Position numbers and translations under genes: made by a program | Notes under the pieces: generated by a model | Told to the model about the DNA's origin: nothing | Seen by the model: the letters and a program-made list of their open reading frames with translations, nothing else | The model's database searches: none | Source: Chryseobacterium sp. E1 | GTDB lineage: Bacteria; Bacteroidota; Bacteroidia; Flavobacteriales; Weeksellaceae | DNA: 64,000 bases | Assembly: GCA_019203745.1 (NCBI GenBank) | Contig: CP078104.1 | Span: 2,640,501-2,704,500 of the forward strand | Direction of reading: 5' to 3' | Shown here: one piece after another, positions 1-9,282 of the stretch | Layout of the letters: every line of letters starts with the position of its first letter | How positions within the stretch are numbered: the stretch's first letter is position 1

Positions 1-174
1 ATCGGAGGGATAGATAACGGACAGGGAAGTTTAGGTAAACTGATGAAAGATGAGCAGCTTTACAATAACCTGAATTCAGCATCTTCTAACCTGAATTCAT
101 TGATCGAAGATATGAAAGCGAACCCGAAGAGATACATCAATTTCTCGGTTTTCGGTAAAAATAACAAAGACTAA
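1..174 (+). CDS. MCE/MlaD family protein, C-terminal end (partial)
   Basis: The window opens inside a reading frame that runs from base 1 to a TAA at 172-174, giving the last 57 residues of a protein. The tail reads LGKLMKDEQLYNNLNSASS and then ANPKRYINFSVFGK, which resembles the C-terminus of Bacteroidetes MlaD/MCE proteins, the periplasmic substrate-binding part of a lipid ABC transporter that helps maintain outer-membrane asymmetry. The MCE domain itself lies upstream of the window. The next gene starts 8 bases downstream, so they may be cotranscribed. Identification rests only on the tail pattern. Confidence 0.6.
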   Translation: MGGIDNGQGSLGKLMKDEQLYNNLNSASSNLNSLIEDMKANPKRYINFSVFGKNNKD

Positions 175-182
175 TACGCCTT

Positions 183-1519
183 ATGCAGTACATCGATAAC
201 ATTATTTTCCTGATTTTATTAGTGGCCGGATTTGGACTATTTGCCAAAAGCCTCCAGAAAATCTATAGAAATATCAGGTTAGGTCACGAAATCAATAGAA
301 ACGACAGAAAAGGAGAACGTTGGGGAACCATGGCAAGAGTGGCTATGGGACAGAGTAAAATGACAGCACGTCCTGTAGCAGGAGTTTTACACCTTTTCGT
401 ATACGTAGGTTTTGTGATTATTAATATTGAATTAATAGAAATTGTTGTTGATGGAATATTTGGGACACACCGTTTCTTATCAAGCATTTTAGGACATACT
501 TTATATAATTTCTTCACCGCAACACTAGAAGTTCTGGCTCTTTTGGTGGTGATTGGAGTGGTTATTTTCTTTATCCGTAGAAATTTTTACGGAGTAAAAA
601 GATTGACGATGAAAGAACTTTTCGGATGGCCGAAAAATGATGCCAACTGGATTTTGATCATTGAATTTGCTCTGATGATGGCTTTCTTTATGATGAATGC
701 TTCTGATTTTATTTTACAGGCAAGAGGTGTTTTTCCTGAACATGGAAGCTTCCCGATCAGTGAAATGACATTTGTTCCGTTTTTGGAAATCTTCAATTTT
801 GACAGTGGATTTCTGATGTTCACAGAAAAAGGAGCATGGTGGTTCCACTTTGTGGGAATTCTGTTCTTTATGAATTATCTGTATTATTCAAAGCATCTAC
901 ATATTATCCTTGCTTTTCCAAGTACATGGTACGCCAATCTTGATAAAAAGGAAAATTCAATAATCTTGAGTCTGTAACAAAGGAAATCAAATTAATGATG
1001 GATCCTAATGCAGATCCGTATGCTGCTCCGGCTGAAGGTGCTGAGGCTGATGTTCCGTCTAAATTCGGCGCTGAAGATATCTTTGACCTGAACCAGGTAC
1101 AGCTGTTGAACGCTTACTCCTGTACAGAATGCGGACGCTGTACTTCCGTTTGTCCGGCTAATATTACCGGTAAAAAACTTTCTCCGAGACTGATCCTGAT
1201 GAAGACCAGAGACAGACTGGAAGAGGTAGGAAGAAACATTGATCAGAACGGAAAATTTGTTGACGACGGCAAAAAGCTGTTGAATGATTATATCACAAAA
1301 GAAGAACTTTGGGCCTGTACAACGTGTAATGCCTGTACAGAAGCTTGTCCGGTATTGCTTGATCCGCTTTCCATTATTTTCGAAATGAGAAGATTCCTGG
1401 TAATGGAACAATCTGCGGCTCCGCAGGAACTGAATCTGATGATGACGAATGTGGAAAACAATGCTGCTCCGTGGCAGTATAACCAGGCAGACCGTCTGAA
1501 CTGGGCCAATGAAAACTAG
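183..1519 (+). CDS. Membrane-bound (Fe-S) heterodisulfide-reductase-like protein, one frameshift
   Basis: The first part (183 to about 950) encodes about six membrane helices of the nitrate-reductase gamma/HdrE type. The second part carries two ferredoxin-type clusters, CTECGRCTSVCP near residue 313 and CTTCNACTEACP near residue 376, so it probably passes electrons between a quinone-linked membrane part and a soluble partner. The two parts are in different frames. One missing G near 950 (AAGGAAAA for AAGGGAAAA) restores a single protein of about 445 residues, the usual length of this flavobacterial family. The CCG-domain protein at 1609 is the likely soluble partner. The electron donor and acceptor cannot be told from sequence. 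Confidence 0.85.
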
Positions 1520-1528
1520 ATAATTAAT

Positions 1529-1602
1529 CAATTTGAAAGTTTGAAATTGATAACAGTCTATATCACTTTCAAATTTCCAAATTCTCACATTTTCAAATTG
1601 AA
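1529..1602. repeat. AT-rich inverted repeat built from TTTGAAA/TTTCAAA units
   Basis: AATTTGAAAGT at 1530-1540 is exactly complementary to ACTTTCAAATT at 1565-1575, and further copies of TTTGAAAT and TTTTCAAATTG follow up to 1602. The element fills the gap between the two Fe-S genes. From memory, intergenic repeats made of such units are common in Chryseobacterium-like genomes. It could form an RNA hairpin between the two cistrons. Confidence 0.6.
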
Positions 1603-1608
1603 AAAGAA

Positions 1609-2394
1609 ATGGATTTCAATATAAAAACAATGGCAGAATATGCTGCCGAAGGAAAAGCCCCGGAAGTTTTATTTTGGGTTGGATGTGCGGGAAGTTTTGA
1701 TGACCGTGCCAAAAAAATTACAAAAGCATTTTGCAAAATATTAAATAAAATAGGGGTAGAATTTGCTGTTCTGGGACAGGAAGAAAGCTGTACCGGAGAT
1801 CCTGCCAAAAGAGCCGGAAACGAATTCGTATTCCAGATGATGGCGCTTACCAATATTGAAGTTCTTAATGCTTATGAAGTAAAGAAAATTGTAACGGCTT
1901 GTCCGCACTGCTTCAATACCCTTAAAAATGAATATCCAAGCTTAGGAGGCCACTTTGAAGTGGTACACCATACTCAATTCCTTAAAACTTTAATGGAAGA
2001 AGGCCGTCTGAAGATTGAAGGCGGAGCATTCAAAGGAAAGAAAATCACTTTCCATGATCCATGTTACCTGGGACGTGCCAATGATGAATATGAAGCGCCG
2101 AGAATGCTGCTTGAAAAGCTTGATGCAGAACTTGTAGAAATGAAACGTTGCAAAACCAACGGACTTTGCTGTGGAGCAGGAGGAGCACAGATGTTCAAAG
2201 AGCCTGAAAAAGGAAACAAAGACATCAATATTGAAAGAACAGAAGAAGCTTTATCTTTTGAACCTAAGGTGATTGCAACAGGATGCCCTTTCTGTAATAC
2301 AATGATGACAGACGGAGTAAAACATTTTAATAAAAATACTGAAGTTGCTGTAAAGGATATTGTTGAACTTCTTGCAGAAGCAGACGATTTATAG
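1609..2394 (+). CDS. (Fe-S)-binding protein with two CCG (cysteine-rich) domains
   Basis: Intact frame of 261 residues. Two CCG-type domains are visible: the first with VGCAG near residue 23 and TACPHC near 98, the second with HDPCYLGR near 148, CCGAGG near 188 and GCPFCN near 226. These cysteine sets bind the unusual 4Fe-4S centres of HdrB, LutA and GlcF-type proteins. It follows the membrane Fe-S protein at 183 and most likely forms its soluble electron-transfer or oxidoreductase module. ATG at 1609 is the first start after the repeat. Substrate unknown; lactate or glycolate oxidation and disulfide reduction are both possible from family alone. Confidence 0.85.
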   Translation: MDFNIKTMAEYAAEGKAPEVLFWVGCAGSFDDRAKKITKAFCKILNKIGVEFAVLGQEESCTGDPAKRAGNEFVFQMMALTNIEVLNAYEVKKIVTACPHCFNTLKNEYPSLGGHFEVVHHTQFLKTLMEEGRLKIEGGAFKGKKITFHDPCYLGRANDEYEAPRMLLEKLDAELVEMKRCKTNGLCCGAGGAQMFKEPEKGNKDINIERTEEALSFEPKVIATGCPFCNTMMTDGVKHFNKNTEVAVKDIVELLAEADDL

Positions 2395-2410
2395 ATATAA
2401 TCTTCAGACC

Positions 2411-3545
2411 ATGAAATTAAAATGGGGAATCTCCTTTTTATTTATAATATCGATACTTGCTTTTCTAACCTTCTGGAACTACAACAACAGAGTTTATGAT
2501 TGGGATATGCCCGGATATCTGGGGTGTATGTACACTTCAGAATTTCCAAATTCACCGGATAAAGTTCGTATCATTACCTATGAAGAAATAAAAAAGAGGC
2601 TCCTGCAGAACATTATGCTGATGTTATTGGCCTGAAACCGTGGGATATACCACGCCAATACTTTACAAAAAACACCCAATCTTTTACAGAACAGTTACCC
2701 TATTTTCAGATCAAAATAGGGTATATTTGGGTTATTACCCTTTTTATAAACTCGGAGTGAGCCCGCCGATGGCAGTACTGGGTACCAGTCTTATTTCCTA
2801 TTTTATCTCAGGACTGCTGTTCTTTTATATTCTGAAGCTCCTGTTTCCGAAAAAATACTGGCTTGCTGTTTTGTTGACGGTTGCAGCAATGCTGTTGCCT
2901 CCAATGACCTATATGTCCAGGGTTTCAACACCGGATATGTTCATTTTTCAGTTTATTCTGGTCTTTATTATCGGATTAATCAAAAACTGGAGCAAATGGG
3001 GAATGTTTGCACTTCTTTTTGCCATCACGTTCATCCGTCCGGATTATATTACTTTTACGCTGACCTACATTATGGCTGTTTTCTTTTTCAGCTATTATCA
3101 GGAAAAGAAAATTGAAGTCTCCTACATCGTTCAGGGAGGGATCCTTTTGCTGATGTATCTGGCCATTATTAAATTTTACCATTATCCGGGATGGAAAGAT
3201 GTTTTCTATGATACATTTATTGACAGAAGACCTATTATTTCCACACATTCGGTTAAGCTGAGTTTGATGGATTATCTGCAGATTATTTACATTAAAATCA
3301 TCTATTTTAAAAAGGTAACCTTATCGGTCTCCATCATGATAGGGATTATCTTCTGGAAATCAAAAGATACTTGGGTGAGAATGATTTCGGTTCTTTTCCT
3401 CGTCAATGTCTATATTAAATTTTTCTTTTTCCCTCAATCTGCTGCATTAAGGTTCTTCTTTCCGTTCATTTTCCCGCTGTTCATTATGATGCTCTATGTT
3501 TTAAGCAAAAAATACAATGATCTTAAACTCAGGAAAATTGCGTAA
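2411..3545 (+). CDS. Polytopic membrane protein, two frameshifts
   Basis: Begins at ATG 2411 (MKLKWGISFLFIISILAFL, a membrane anchor or uncleaved signal) and ends at TAA 3543-3545. Missing bases in the A-run near 2593 and near 2712 split it; when restored it is a single protein of about 378 residues with eight or more hydrophobic segments. A short hydrophilic stretch (residues about 30-95) after the first helix would face outward, as in membrane glycosyltransferases of the C superfamily, but I see no diagnostic motif and do not assign a function. It lies 16 bases after the CCG protein and ahead of the polysaccharide genes. Confidence 0.6.
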
Positions 3546-3633
3546 TTTTGTAATCTGAATTGATAGGATATGAGATCATCAGATTCAAATGCGGAAATGA
3601 TGATGGCATACCTTTTTAAATACTGTTTACATT

Positions 3634-4122
3634 ATGAAAATCGAAGAATCTAATATTGTAGAAACCAACGACTACAGAGTTATTATATATCCGGCTTCAA
3701 GGCCTTTTGAAACGAAAGAGGCAAAAGCCATTACTGAGAAGTTATTTGATTTCCTGGCCACATGGGCAGCTCACGGAAAACCTCTTTCCTCTTCATTTAA
3801 AATCGAAAAGAACCAGTTTATTGTGGTTTGTGTTGATGAAGAGAAAGAAATGGCTTCCGGATGCAGCATTGATGCTTTAGGAAAGATCATGAAAGAAATT
3901 GATGAAGAATATCAGTTGGGATTGTTCGACAGAATGAAGGCGAGCTTCGTTGAAAACGGAGAAGTGAAAACATTAAAACTGATGGACTTTAAAACGAAGC
4001 TGAGAAGTGGAGAAATTTCAAATGATATCCAGGTTTTTGATTTCTCTAAAAATACCTACCTTGACTTCTTAAGTCACTTTCTTCTTCCTTTGGAGAAGAG
4101 CTGGGCAGCATCTATAAAATAA
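3634..4122 (+). CDS. Small conserved soluble protein of unknown function
   Basis: Intact 162-residue protein with no signal peptide or membrane segment. It has a mixed alpha/beta pattern with a central IVVCVDEEKE strand and the segment GCSIDALGKIMKE. I recall similar flavobacterial proteins being labelled ABC transporter ATPase, but there is no Walker A, signature or Walker B motif here, so that name is not supported by the sequence. It sits between the membrane protein at 2411 and a strong terminator at 4154, so it is the last gene of its unit. Function unknown. Confidence 0.7.
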   Translation: MKIEESNIVETNDYRVIIYPASRPFETKEAKAITEKLFDFLATWAAHGKPLSSSFKIEKNQFIVVCVDEEKEMASGCSIDALGKIMKEIDEEYQLGLFDRMKASFVENGEVKTLKLMDFKTKLRSGEISNDIQVFDFSKNTYLDFLSHFLLPLEKSWAASIK

Positions 4123-4153
4123 ACGCATTAAGCCGATAAAGCTTATTATTCAT

Positions 4154-4183
4154 AAAGTGGAAACGTGTTTTCCACTTTTTTTT
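4154..4183 (+). terminator. Rho-independent terminator after the 3634 gene
   Basis: A perfect ten-base stem AAAGTGGAAA (4154-4163) and TTTCCACTTT (4169-4178) encloses a five-base loop and is followed by a T-run. It closes the transcription unit before the polysaccharide genes. Confidence 0.9.
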
Positions 4184-4192
4184 GTTTTAATG

Positions 4193-4200
4193 TATCTTTG
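4193..4200 (+). promoter_or_regulatory. Flavobacterial -7 box for the glycosyltransferase gene
   Basis: TATCTTTG matches the TAnnTTTG consensus exactly, lies just after the terminator and 21 bases before the ATG at 4222. No clear -33 TTG is seen at the usual distance because the region is the T-run of the terminator. Confidence 0.65.
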
Positions 4201-4221
4201 CAGAGATTCGAGTAAGAACTA

Positions 4222-5353
4222 ATGCCTAAAGTACTTTTTTTTAACCACATCCCACAGCTATAATGATGACCGTATTTTTTTATCATCAGGCGAAAGCGCT
4301 TAGAGATAATGGGTATGAGGTAAAAATATGCAGTTTATATGCAGATTATAAAGGTACTATTGATGGTATTGAGATAGAATCCTATGCCGTTCTGGAAGAA
4401 AGTGTGGAAAAGAAAACTGTGACATTTCAAACGGTTTGTGAGGCTTTTAAGCCCGATACCATCATCTGTTCGAACCTCTCGCAGTAGTGGCCGCAAAAAA
4501 GTTTGTGAAAGTAAATAAAATCAGCTGTATTTATGATATTACAGAGTGGTATCCTTCCATGTCAATGTTGGAGAATTACAGATTTCCGGTTAAGATTTTT
4601 CAGGCATTAAAGTTTTTTCTCATTCAGTTGTATGCCGGATATTTAAGTACTTATTTTATTTTTGGAGAAACCACCAAAAAATTTCCTTTAGCTTATTTCT
4701 TTTGGTTTAAAAACAGATGATTCTTCCTTATTATCCGGATCCGGACTATATCCGGGAGAGTATAAAAAACTTGATCCGGAGAGCATTACAATTTGCTATA
4801 CCGGGCAGATTTCAAAAGACAAAGGAATTGGTAATTTCTTTAAAGCAGCAGATAAGGTCAATCAGAAAATCCCTGCACATAAAGTTAAAATCCTTATCAT
4901 TGGTGCTACAAGGCAGGAAAGTGATCAAGCTTATTTTTCTGATTTATTGAATAAATATACTTTTGAACACATTGAAATCAGAAAACCCACTTCTTTTGAG
5001 AAATTTACTGATGCTTTAGCTGATGCGGATTTATGTTTTGACCTTCGTGAAATTAATTTTGAAAATAATCATTCCCTGCCGATAAAACTCTTTTATTTTA
5101 TGGGAGCAGGAAAACCCGTGATCTATTCAGATCTGAAAGGTATCCGGAAGCATATGGGAACCCTCTCGTTTGGAAGCCTGGCAGATCCGCAGGATGCAGA
5201 AGCTATTTCGGAAATTATTGTTAATTATATAAAAATCCGGAGCTGTATCACCTGCATGCATTGAGTGCTGAGAAAGAATTTAAAGAAAAATACAACTGGA
5301 GAACAATCAGCAATTCCTTTGTGAATTTTGTGAAAAAATCTATTGAAAGATAA
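4222..5353 (+). CDS. Glycosyltransferase, probably GT-B fold, heavily frameshifted
   Basis: Translation starts at ATG 4222 (MPKVLFFNH) and ends at TAA 5351-5353. The frame changes at least five times (near 4250, 4275, 4480, 4712, 4765 and 5235), yet the pieces join into one protein of about 375 residues. N-terminal features fit a GT-B donor/acceptor domain (IPHSYNDDRIFYHQAKALR after correction, then NGYEVKICSLY); the C-terminal half has CYTGQISKDKG, VKILIIGATR and SLPIKLFYFMGAGKPVIYSD, a GT4-like nucleotide-sugar binding end. It is followed six bases later by a flippase, so it likely adds a sugar to a lipid-linked surface glycan. The sugar is unknown. Confidence 0.75.
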
Positions 5354-5359
5354 TTGATT

Positions 5360-6610
5360 ATGCCGCTTACCATCATTAAAACTTTCGTATCACGCTTTCT
5401 GATTCTGATTCTCAGCTTCGGATTGGTGATCTATTCTACAAATATGTGGGGTAGCGAAGGCAAAGGAACTATTTCCATAGTGATCGCCAATGCTGCTGCG
5501 GTAAGCTTTTTCAGCAGTATTTTTTCCGGAAGCAGCACCTCTTATTTTGCATCAAGGTTCAGAATAGAGAAGATCTTATTATATGCTTATCTCTGGTCCC
5601 TTTTTATAGGTCTTCTGGTCCCTTTTCTATTCAGTTTTGCTTCTGTTCAGAGTGAATATCTTATTTACCTGATCGGGATTTCGGTTTTTTCATCCCTGTT
5701 GTCAACGAATATAAGCTTGTTTGTTGGTACACAGAATATTAAAAGGTTTAATCTTTACACCGTCTTGCAGCAATTCGTTCATATTATTTTTATAGGATTG
5801 CTGGTATATGTGTTTAACCAAAAGATGTTTCCGTATACTTTCTTGCACAGATAGGATGTCTGGCATTACTTTTCATCACAAGTTTTTTCAGATCATCAGG
5901 AAATGTGATATTTCAGAGGTTTCTTTCTCTAAAGAAGTTTCCCGGAATATGTTTGAGTACGGTTGGAAAACCCAGTTGAGTGCATTTGTTCAGTTCCTGA
6001 ATTACAGGCTTTCTTTTTATTTTCTGGAATATTTTGAAGGCATTTCGAGCGTAGGGATTTTTTCCATCGGGGTCACTTTTTCGGAAGCCATATGGACGAT
6101 TACAAGAAGTATTGCGGTAGTTCTGTATTCTGATGTTGTCAACAGCAAAAGCAGGGAAGAATCCATTGAAAAAACCAAATCTTCTATCAAACTGACGGTT
6201 ATACTGATGATGGCTTTTGTTTTGGGTATTCTGATTATTCCTTCAGAGATTTATATCATGATTTTCGGAAAAGAATTCAGAGATACCAAGGAAATTATAT
6301 TTTTTCTTTCTCCGGGAATTTTTGCTATTGCCGTAAGTGATATGGCAGGCCATTATTTTTCAGGAATCAGAGAACTGAAAATCCTGAATGTCAAATCAAT
6401 AGTAGGATTAGTGTTTACGGTTGTTTTCTCTTTGATTGCTATTCCGAGATGGGGAATTTTGGGAGCCGCCTTGCCACCACATCTTCTTATCTGGTCTCAG
6501 CTTTTCTATTATTAAGAAAGTTTTATAGCGATACACCGTTCAGACTTAAAGATTATATGGTGTCAAAAGAAGAGTTGCAGCTTTTAAAAGATAAATTTTT
6601 AAAGAGATAA
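5360..6610 (+). CDS. Polysaccharide biosynthesis flippase (Wzx/MATE-like), frameshifted
   Basis: ATG 5360 to TAA 6608-6610, about 416 residues after correcting breaks near 5825, 5925 and 6505. The restored protein is a chain of roughly twelve hydrophobic helices beginning KTFVSRFLILILSFGLVIYS and including NMWGSEGKGTISIV, FLNYRLSFYFLEYFEG and GSGTSYF-like loops typical of Wzx/RfbX lipid-linked oligosaccharide flippases. The C-terminal tail after 6505 is hydrophilic and lysine-rich. Position between a glycosyltransferase and an asparagine synthase supports export of a surface glycan. Members of the MATE superfamily look alike, so the exact substrate is open. Confidence 0.75.
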
Positions 6611-6782
6611 ATTTCATTGCAGAATTATATTCTCGGTGTCTGTATTGTCTATTTTTTACCATAATTTCAACAGCAAAGCCGTTTTCTTTTTTATCATCGG
6701 AAATAAAAACCTATGAAAAACAGTTCCGGTTTATGCCGGATAAAGTCATTTCCTTATTTTTACATTTCTATTAAGACTTATT

Positions 6783-8678
6783 ATGTGCGGAATCAGCGGC
6801 TATTATTCATTTCATAAAAATATTTCCTCTAAAAATATTCTGGAGATGAATCAGGCGATCAGGCACCGTGGGCCGGATGATGAAGGCTTCTGGCTTTATC
6901 TCAACCGGCAGGGGAAGTCTTTTCAGGGACGGACTCTACGGAGAAAATTAAAGAACAGTTTCCGGTTTTATCAGAAAATCAGGCCGGCATTGCACTGGGA
7001 TTCCGAAGATTATCCATTGTTGATCTTTCTGAAAGAGGCCATCAGCCAATGCTTTCGGATAACGAAAAGATCATTATTACATTCAACGGAGAAATCTACA
7101 ATTTCAGAAAGCTAAGAGCGGAGCTTGAATTGCTGGGACATTCCTTTAAAAGTACCTCAGATACTGAAGTGATCCTGAAGGCTTATCAGGAGTGGGGAAT
7201 TCAATGTTTGTAAAACTGGACGGGATGTTTGCCATCTGCATTGTTGATCTTCTTCAGCAAAAACTTATTCTGGCAAGAGACAGGGTAGGAATGAAACCTC
7301 TTTTTTATTATAAGGATGAAAATGCATTGGTCTGGGCCTCAGAAATAAAAGCAATTCTGAAAAATGAACTGGTAAAGACAGCGATCAACTGGAACGGAGT
7401 ATACACCAACTTCCTTTTTCAGACCACATTGGCTCCACAAACCTGTTTTCAGAACATATTTTCTCTGGAACCGGCCTCTTGTATGACCATCGATCTGGAA
7501 GATCAGAAAATAACAAAACAAACATTCTGGAATTTACCTTCAAAACGTAAAAATAATATTACAACAGCTGAAGCGACAGAAAAAATAGACGAATTACTGT
7601 CTGAAAGTATATCAGAACAGCTATATGCCGATGTTCCGGTTGCGGTAATGATGAGTGGAGGAATAGATTCAACCCTGATTGCTTCAAAAGCAAAACCGTT
7701 TAACGAAAAAATAGATACCTACACGATTTCATATCCGTTTTCTGAAGAAGAAGTGGAAAAAGCTACACTGGCAGCCCGGTATTTTGGAGTTTCTCATAAA
7801 GTAAAAGAAGTGAGTGATGAAGAGGCGCTTGATCAGCTTAAAGAAAATATCCAGCACTTTGAAGAACCTTACAGCAGTTTTGAAGTGCTGATCAATGCAG
7901 CAAAATATGCCCGTGATCAGGAATTCAAGGTTGTACTCAGCGGAAACGGAGCAGATGAGCTTTTTGGCGGTTATTCCCACACCCTGAAGCTTAACAGATG
8001 GCTTCTGATGAGGAATTTTAATTTTGTAAAGCCTCTTATTTTTACGAAAGACCGTTTTTCACAAAGGGTAAAAATTATTTTTCCCAGGAGAATATGTTTG
8101 ATTTTTTCCGCCAGAGCCAGATCAGTATGAGGCCGCTTCAGATTAAAAATGTCTTAAAACCAGAAATTTATACCAGGATCAATACCGGTCTTTCCGGCTA
8201 TCATGCATCAGAGCTCAAAAGTTATTCAGGTTATTTTGAATATGATATGAAATATTCGCTGTCGTCCCACCATGTATTCCGGGATGACCTGAGTGCTATG
8301 AAATATGGAGTGGAGTTTCGTTATCCTTATTTAAGTAATGCCTTGATTGACTATGTTTCCGCTTTACCGGAGAATATCAGGTTCAATGGAGTTCAGAATA
8401 AACCGTTACTGCGTAAGGTAGCGGTAAAATATCTTCCTCAGGAAGTTTTGAATATGCCGAAACGTGGATTTTCTTTTCCGGTATATTATTTCATCAAAAA
8501 CGAACAGCGGGTAAGGGATTTTATTGCTGGAAATTTAGAAAGTTTAAAAAAGAGGAATTTTTTCAAAGGAGAAGTGATTGATGAGTGGTGGAAGCATCAG
8601 GAAAATGAATATGACTGGGTCAAAATATGGCAATTGGTGACTTTTGAGCTATGGTATCAGAAATATTTTGAAAAATAA
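6783..8678 (+). CDS. asnB: Asparagine synthase (glutamine-hydrolysing), AsnB type, frameshifted
   Basis: Starts MCGISGYYS, so the N-terminal Cys needed for glutamine hydrolysis is present, with RHRGPDDEG near residue 30 and ITFNGEIYNF around 100. The C-terminal synthetase part has the PP-loop SGGIDST (near 7656) and VLSGNGADELFGGY (near 7937). Breaks near 6905, 7190 and 8085 divide it; the whole is about 630 residues, normal for AsnB. It ends the glycosyltransferase/flippase locus. Such context-linked AsnB paralogues often amidate sugar acids in surface polysaccharides rather than make free asparagine; which applies here is not decided by sequence. Confidence 0.88.
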
Positions 8679-8703
8679 AGAAGCAGCCTAAAGATTAATA
8701 TTT

Positions 8704-8711
8704 TACCTTTG
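8704..8711 (+). promoter_or_regulatory. -7 box very close to the start of the 8716 lipoprotein
   Basis: TACCTTTG is an exact TAnnTTTG match ending only four bases before the first ATG (8716). With transcription normally starting about seven bases after this box, the mRNA would begin at or near the start codon. Confidence 0.65.
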
Positions 8712-8715
8712 TATT

Positions 8716-9216
8716 ATGATGAAATATTTTTGGAGTATACTGATTATTGTCTTCGCACTTATAAGCTGTAAAAGTGATGACGAATCTTTGCAGAGAATTG
8801 ATCAGGTTATGAATATTTACATGAAAAGCAATACCAATCCGGATCTGCTGAATGCTAAAAAATCCGGATCCTATACTGCATATTCAGTAAATGATATGCT
8901 GGGAGACAGAGATATTTCCCCAGTGAGCATTCCTCTGAAAATGAGACCAGACTCCACTTTTTATATGGAATATATTTCAGGAGCCAAGAGAAGAAAGCTT
9001 GATTCTGCAGGCACTACATATTACTCACGGATGCGTCTCACTTTATCGAAAAACGTTAATAATGTCCCTGAAAATACATTTGATACCCTTGAAATTCATT
9101 ACAGAAACTCACTCGAGGTATTCCAGGTTTCTCAGGTTTTATACAATAGAAAATTAATGTTTTCAAAAGAAGCTGGTGCAGCAAACTCGATAAATGAGGT
9201 AACTATCACAAAATAA
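8716..9216 (+). CDS. Hypothetical lipoprotein
   Basis: Intact frame of 166 residues starting MMKYFWSILIIVFALISC: a short signal peptide ending in the lipobox LISC, so Cys19 is the lipidated residue. The mature part is hydrophilic, with an early predicted helix (DESLQRIDQVMNIYMKSN) and beta-rich remainder. I do not recognise the family. Two ATGs at 8716 and 8719 are both possible starts. It lies between asnB and serS and has its own -7 box, so it seems to be a separate unit. Confidence 0.75.
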   Translation: MMKYFWSILIIVFALISCKSDDESLQRIDQVMNIYMKSNTNPDLLNAKKSGSYTAYSVNDMLGDRDISPVSIPLKMRPDSTFYMEYISGAKRRKLDSAGTTYYSRMRLTLSKNVNNVPENTFDTLEIHYRNSLEVFQVSQVLYNRKLMFSKEAGAANSINEVTITK

Positions 9217-9219
9217 TTT

Positions 9220-9227
9220 TACATTTG
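9220..9227 (+). promoter_or_regulatory. -7 box for serS
   Basis: TACATTTG is an exact TAnnTTTG match directly after the stop of the lipoprotein, giving serS a leader of about 48 bases. No convincing -33 element seen. Confidence 0.6.
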
Positions 9228-9282
9228 TACAATTGTTAGCTTGAGTGTAAGCTAAACATCTAATATTTAACATCTAAATAAA

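Noticed and set aside
992..1588. 198-residue minus-strand frame over the Fe-S protein
   Set aside because: It overlaps the ferredoxin motifs of the real gene on the other strand; its Cys-poor sequence has no family pattern.
4222..8678. Polysaccharide genes as a decayed pseudogene cluster
   Set aside because: The number of breaks is high, but all pieces keep full conserved motifs and the same type of break is found in essential genes, so error is the better explanation.
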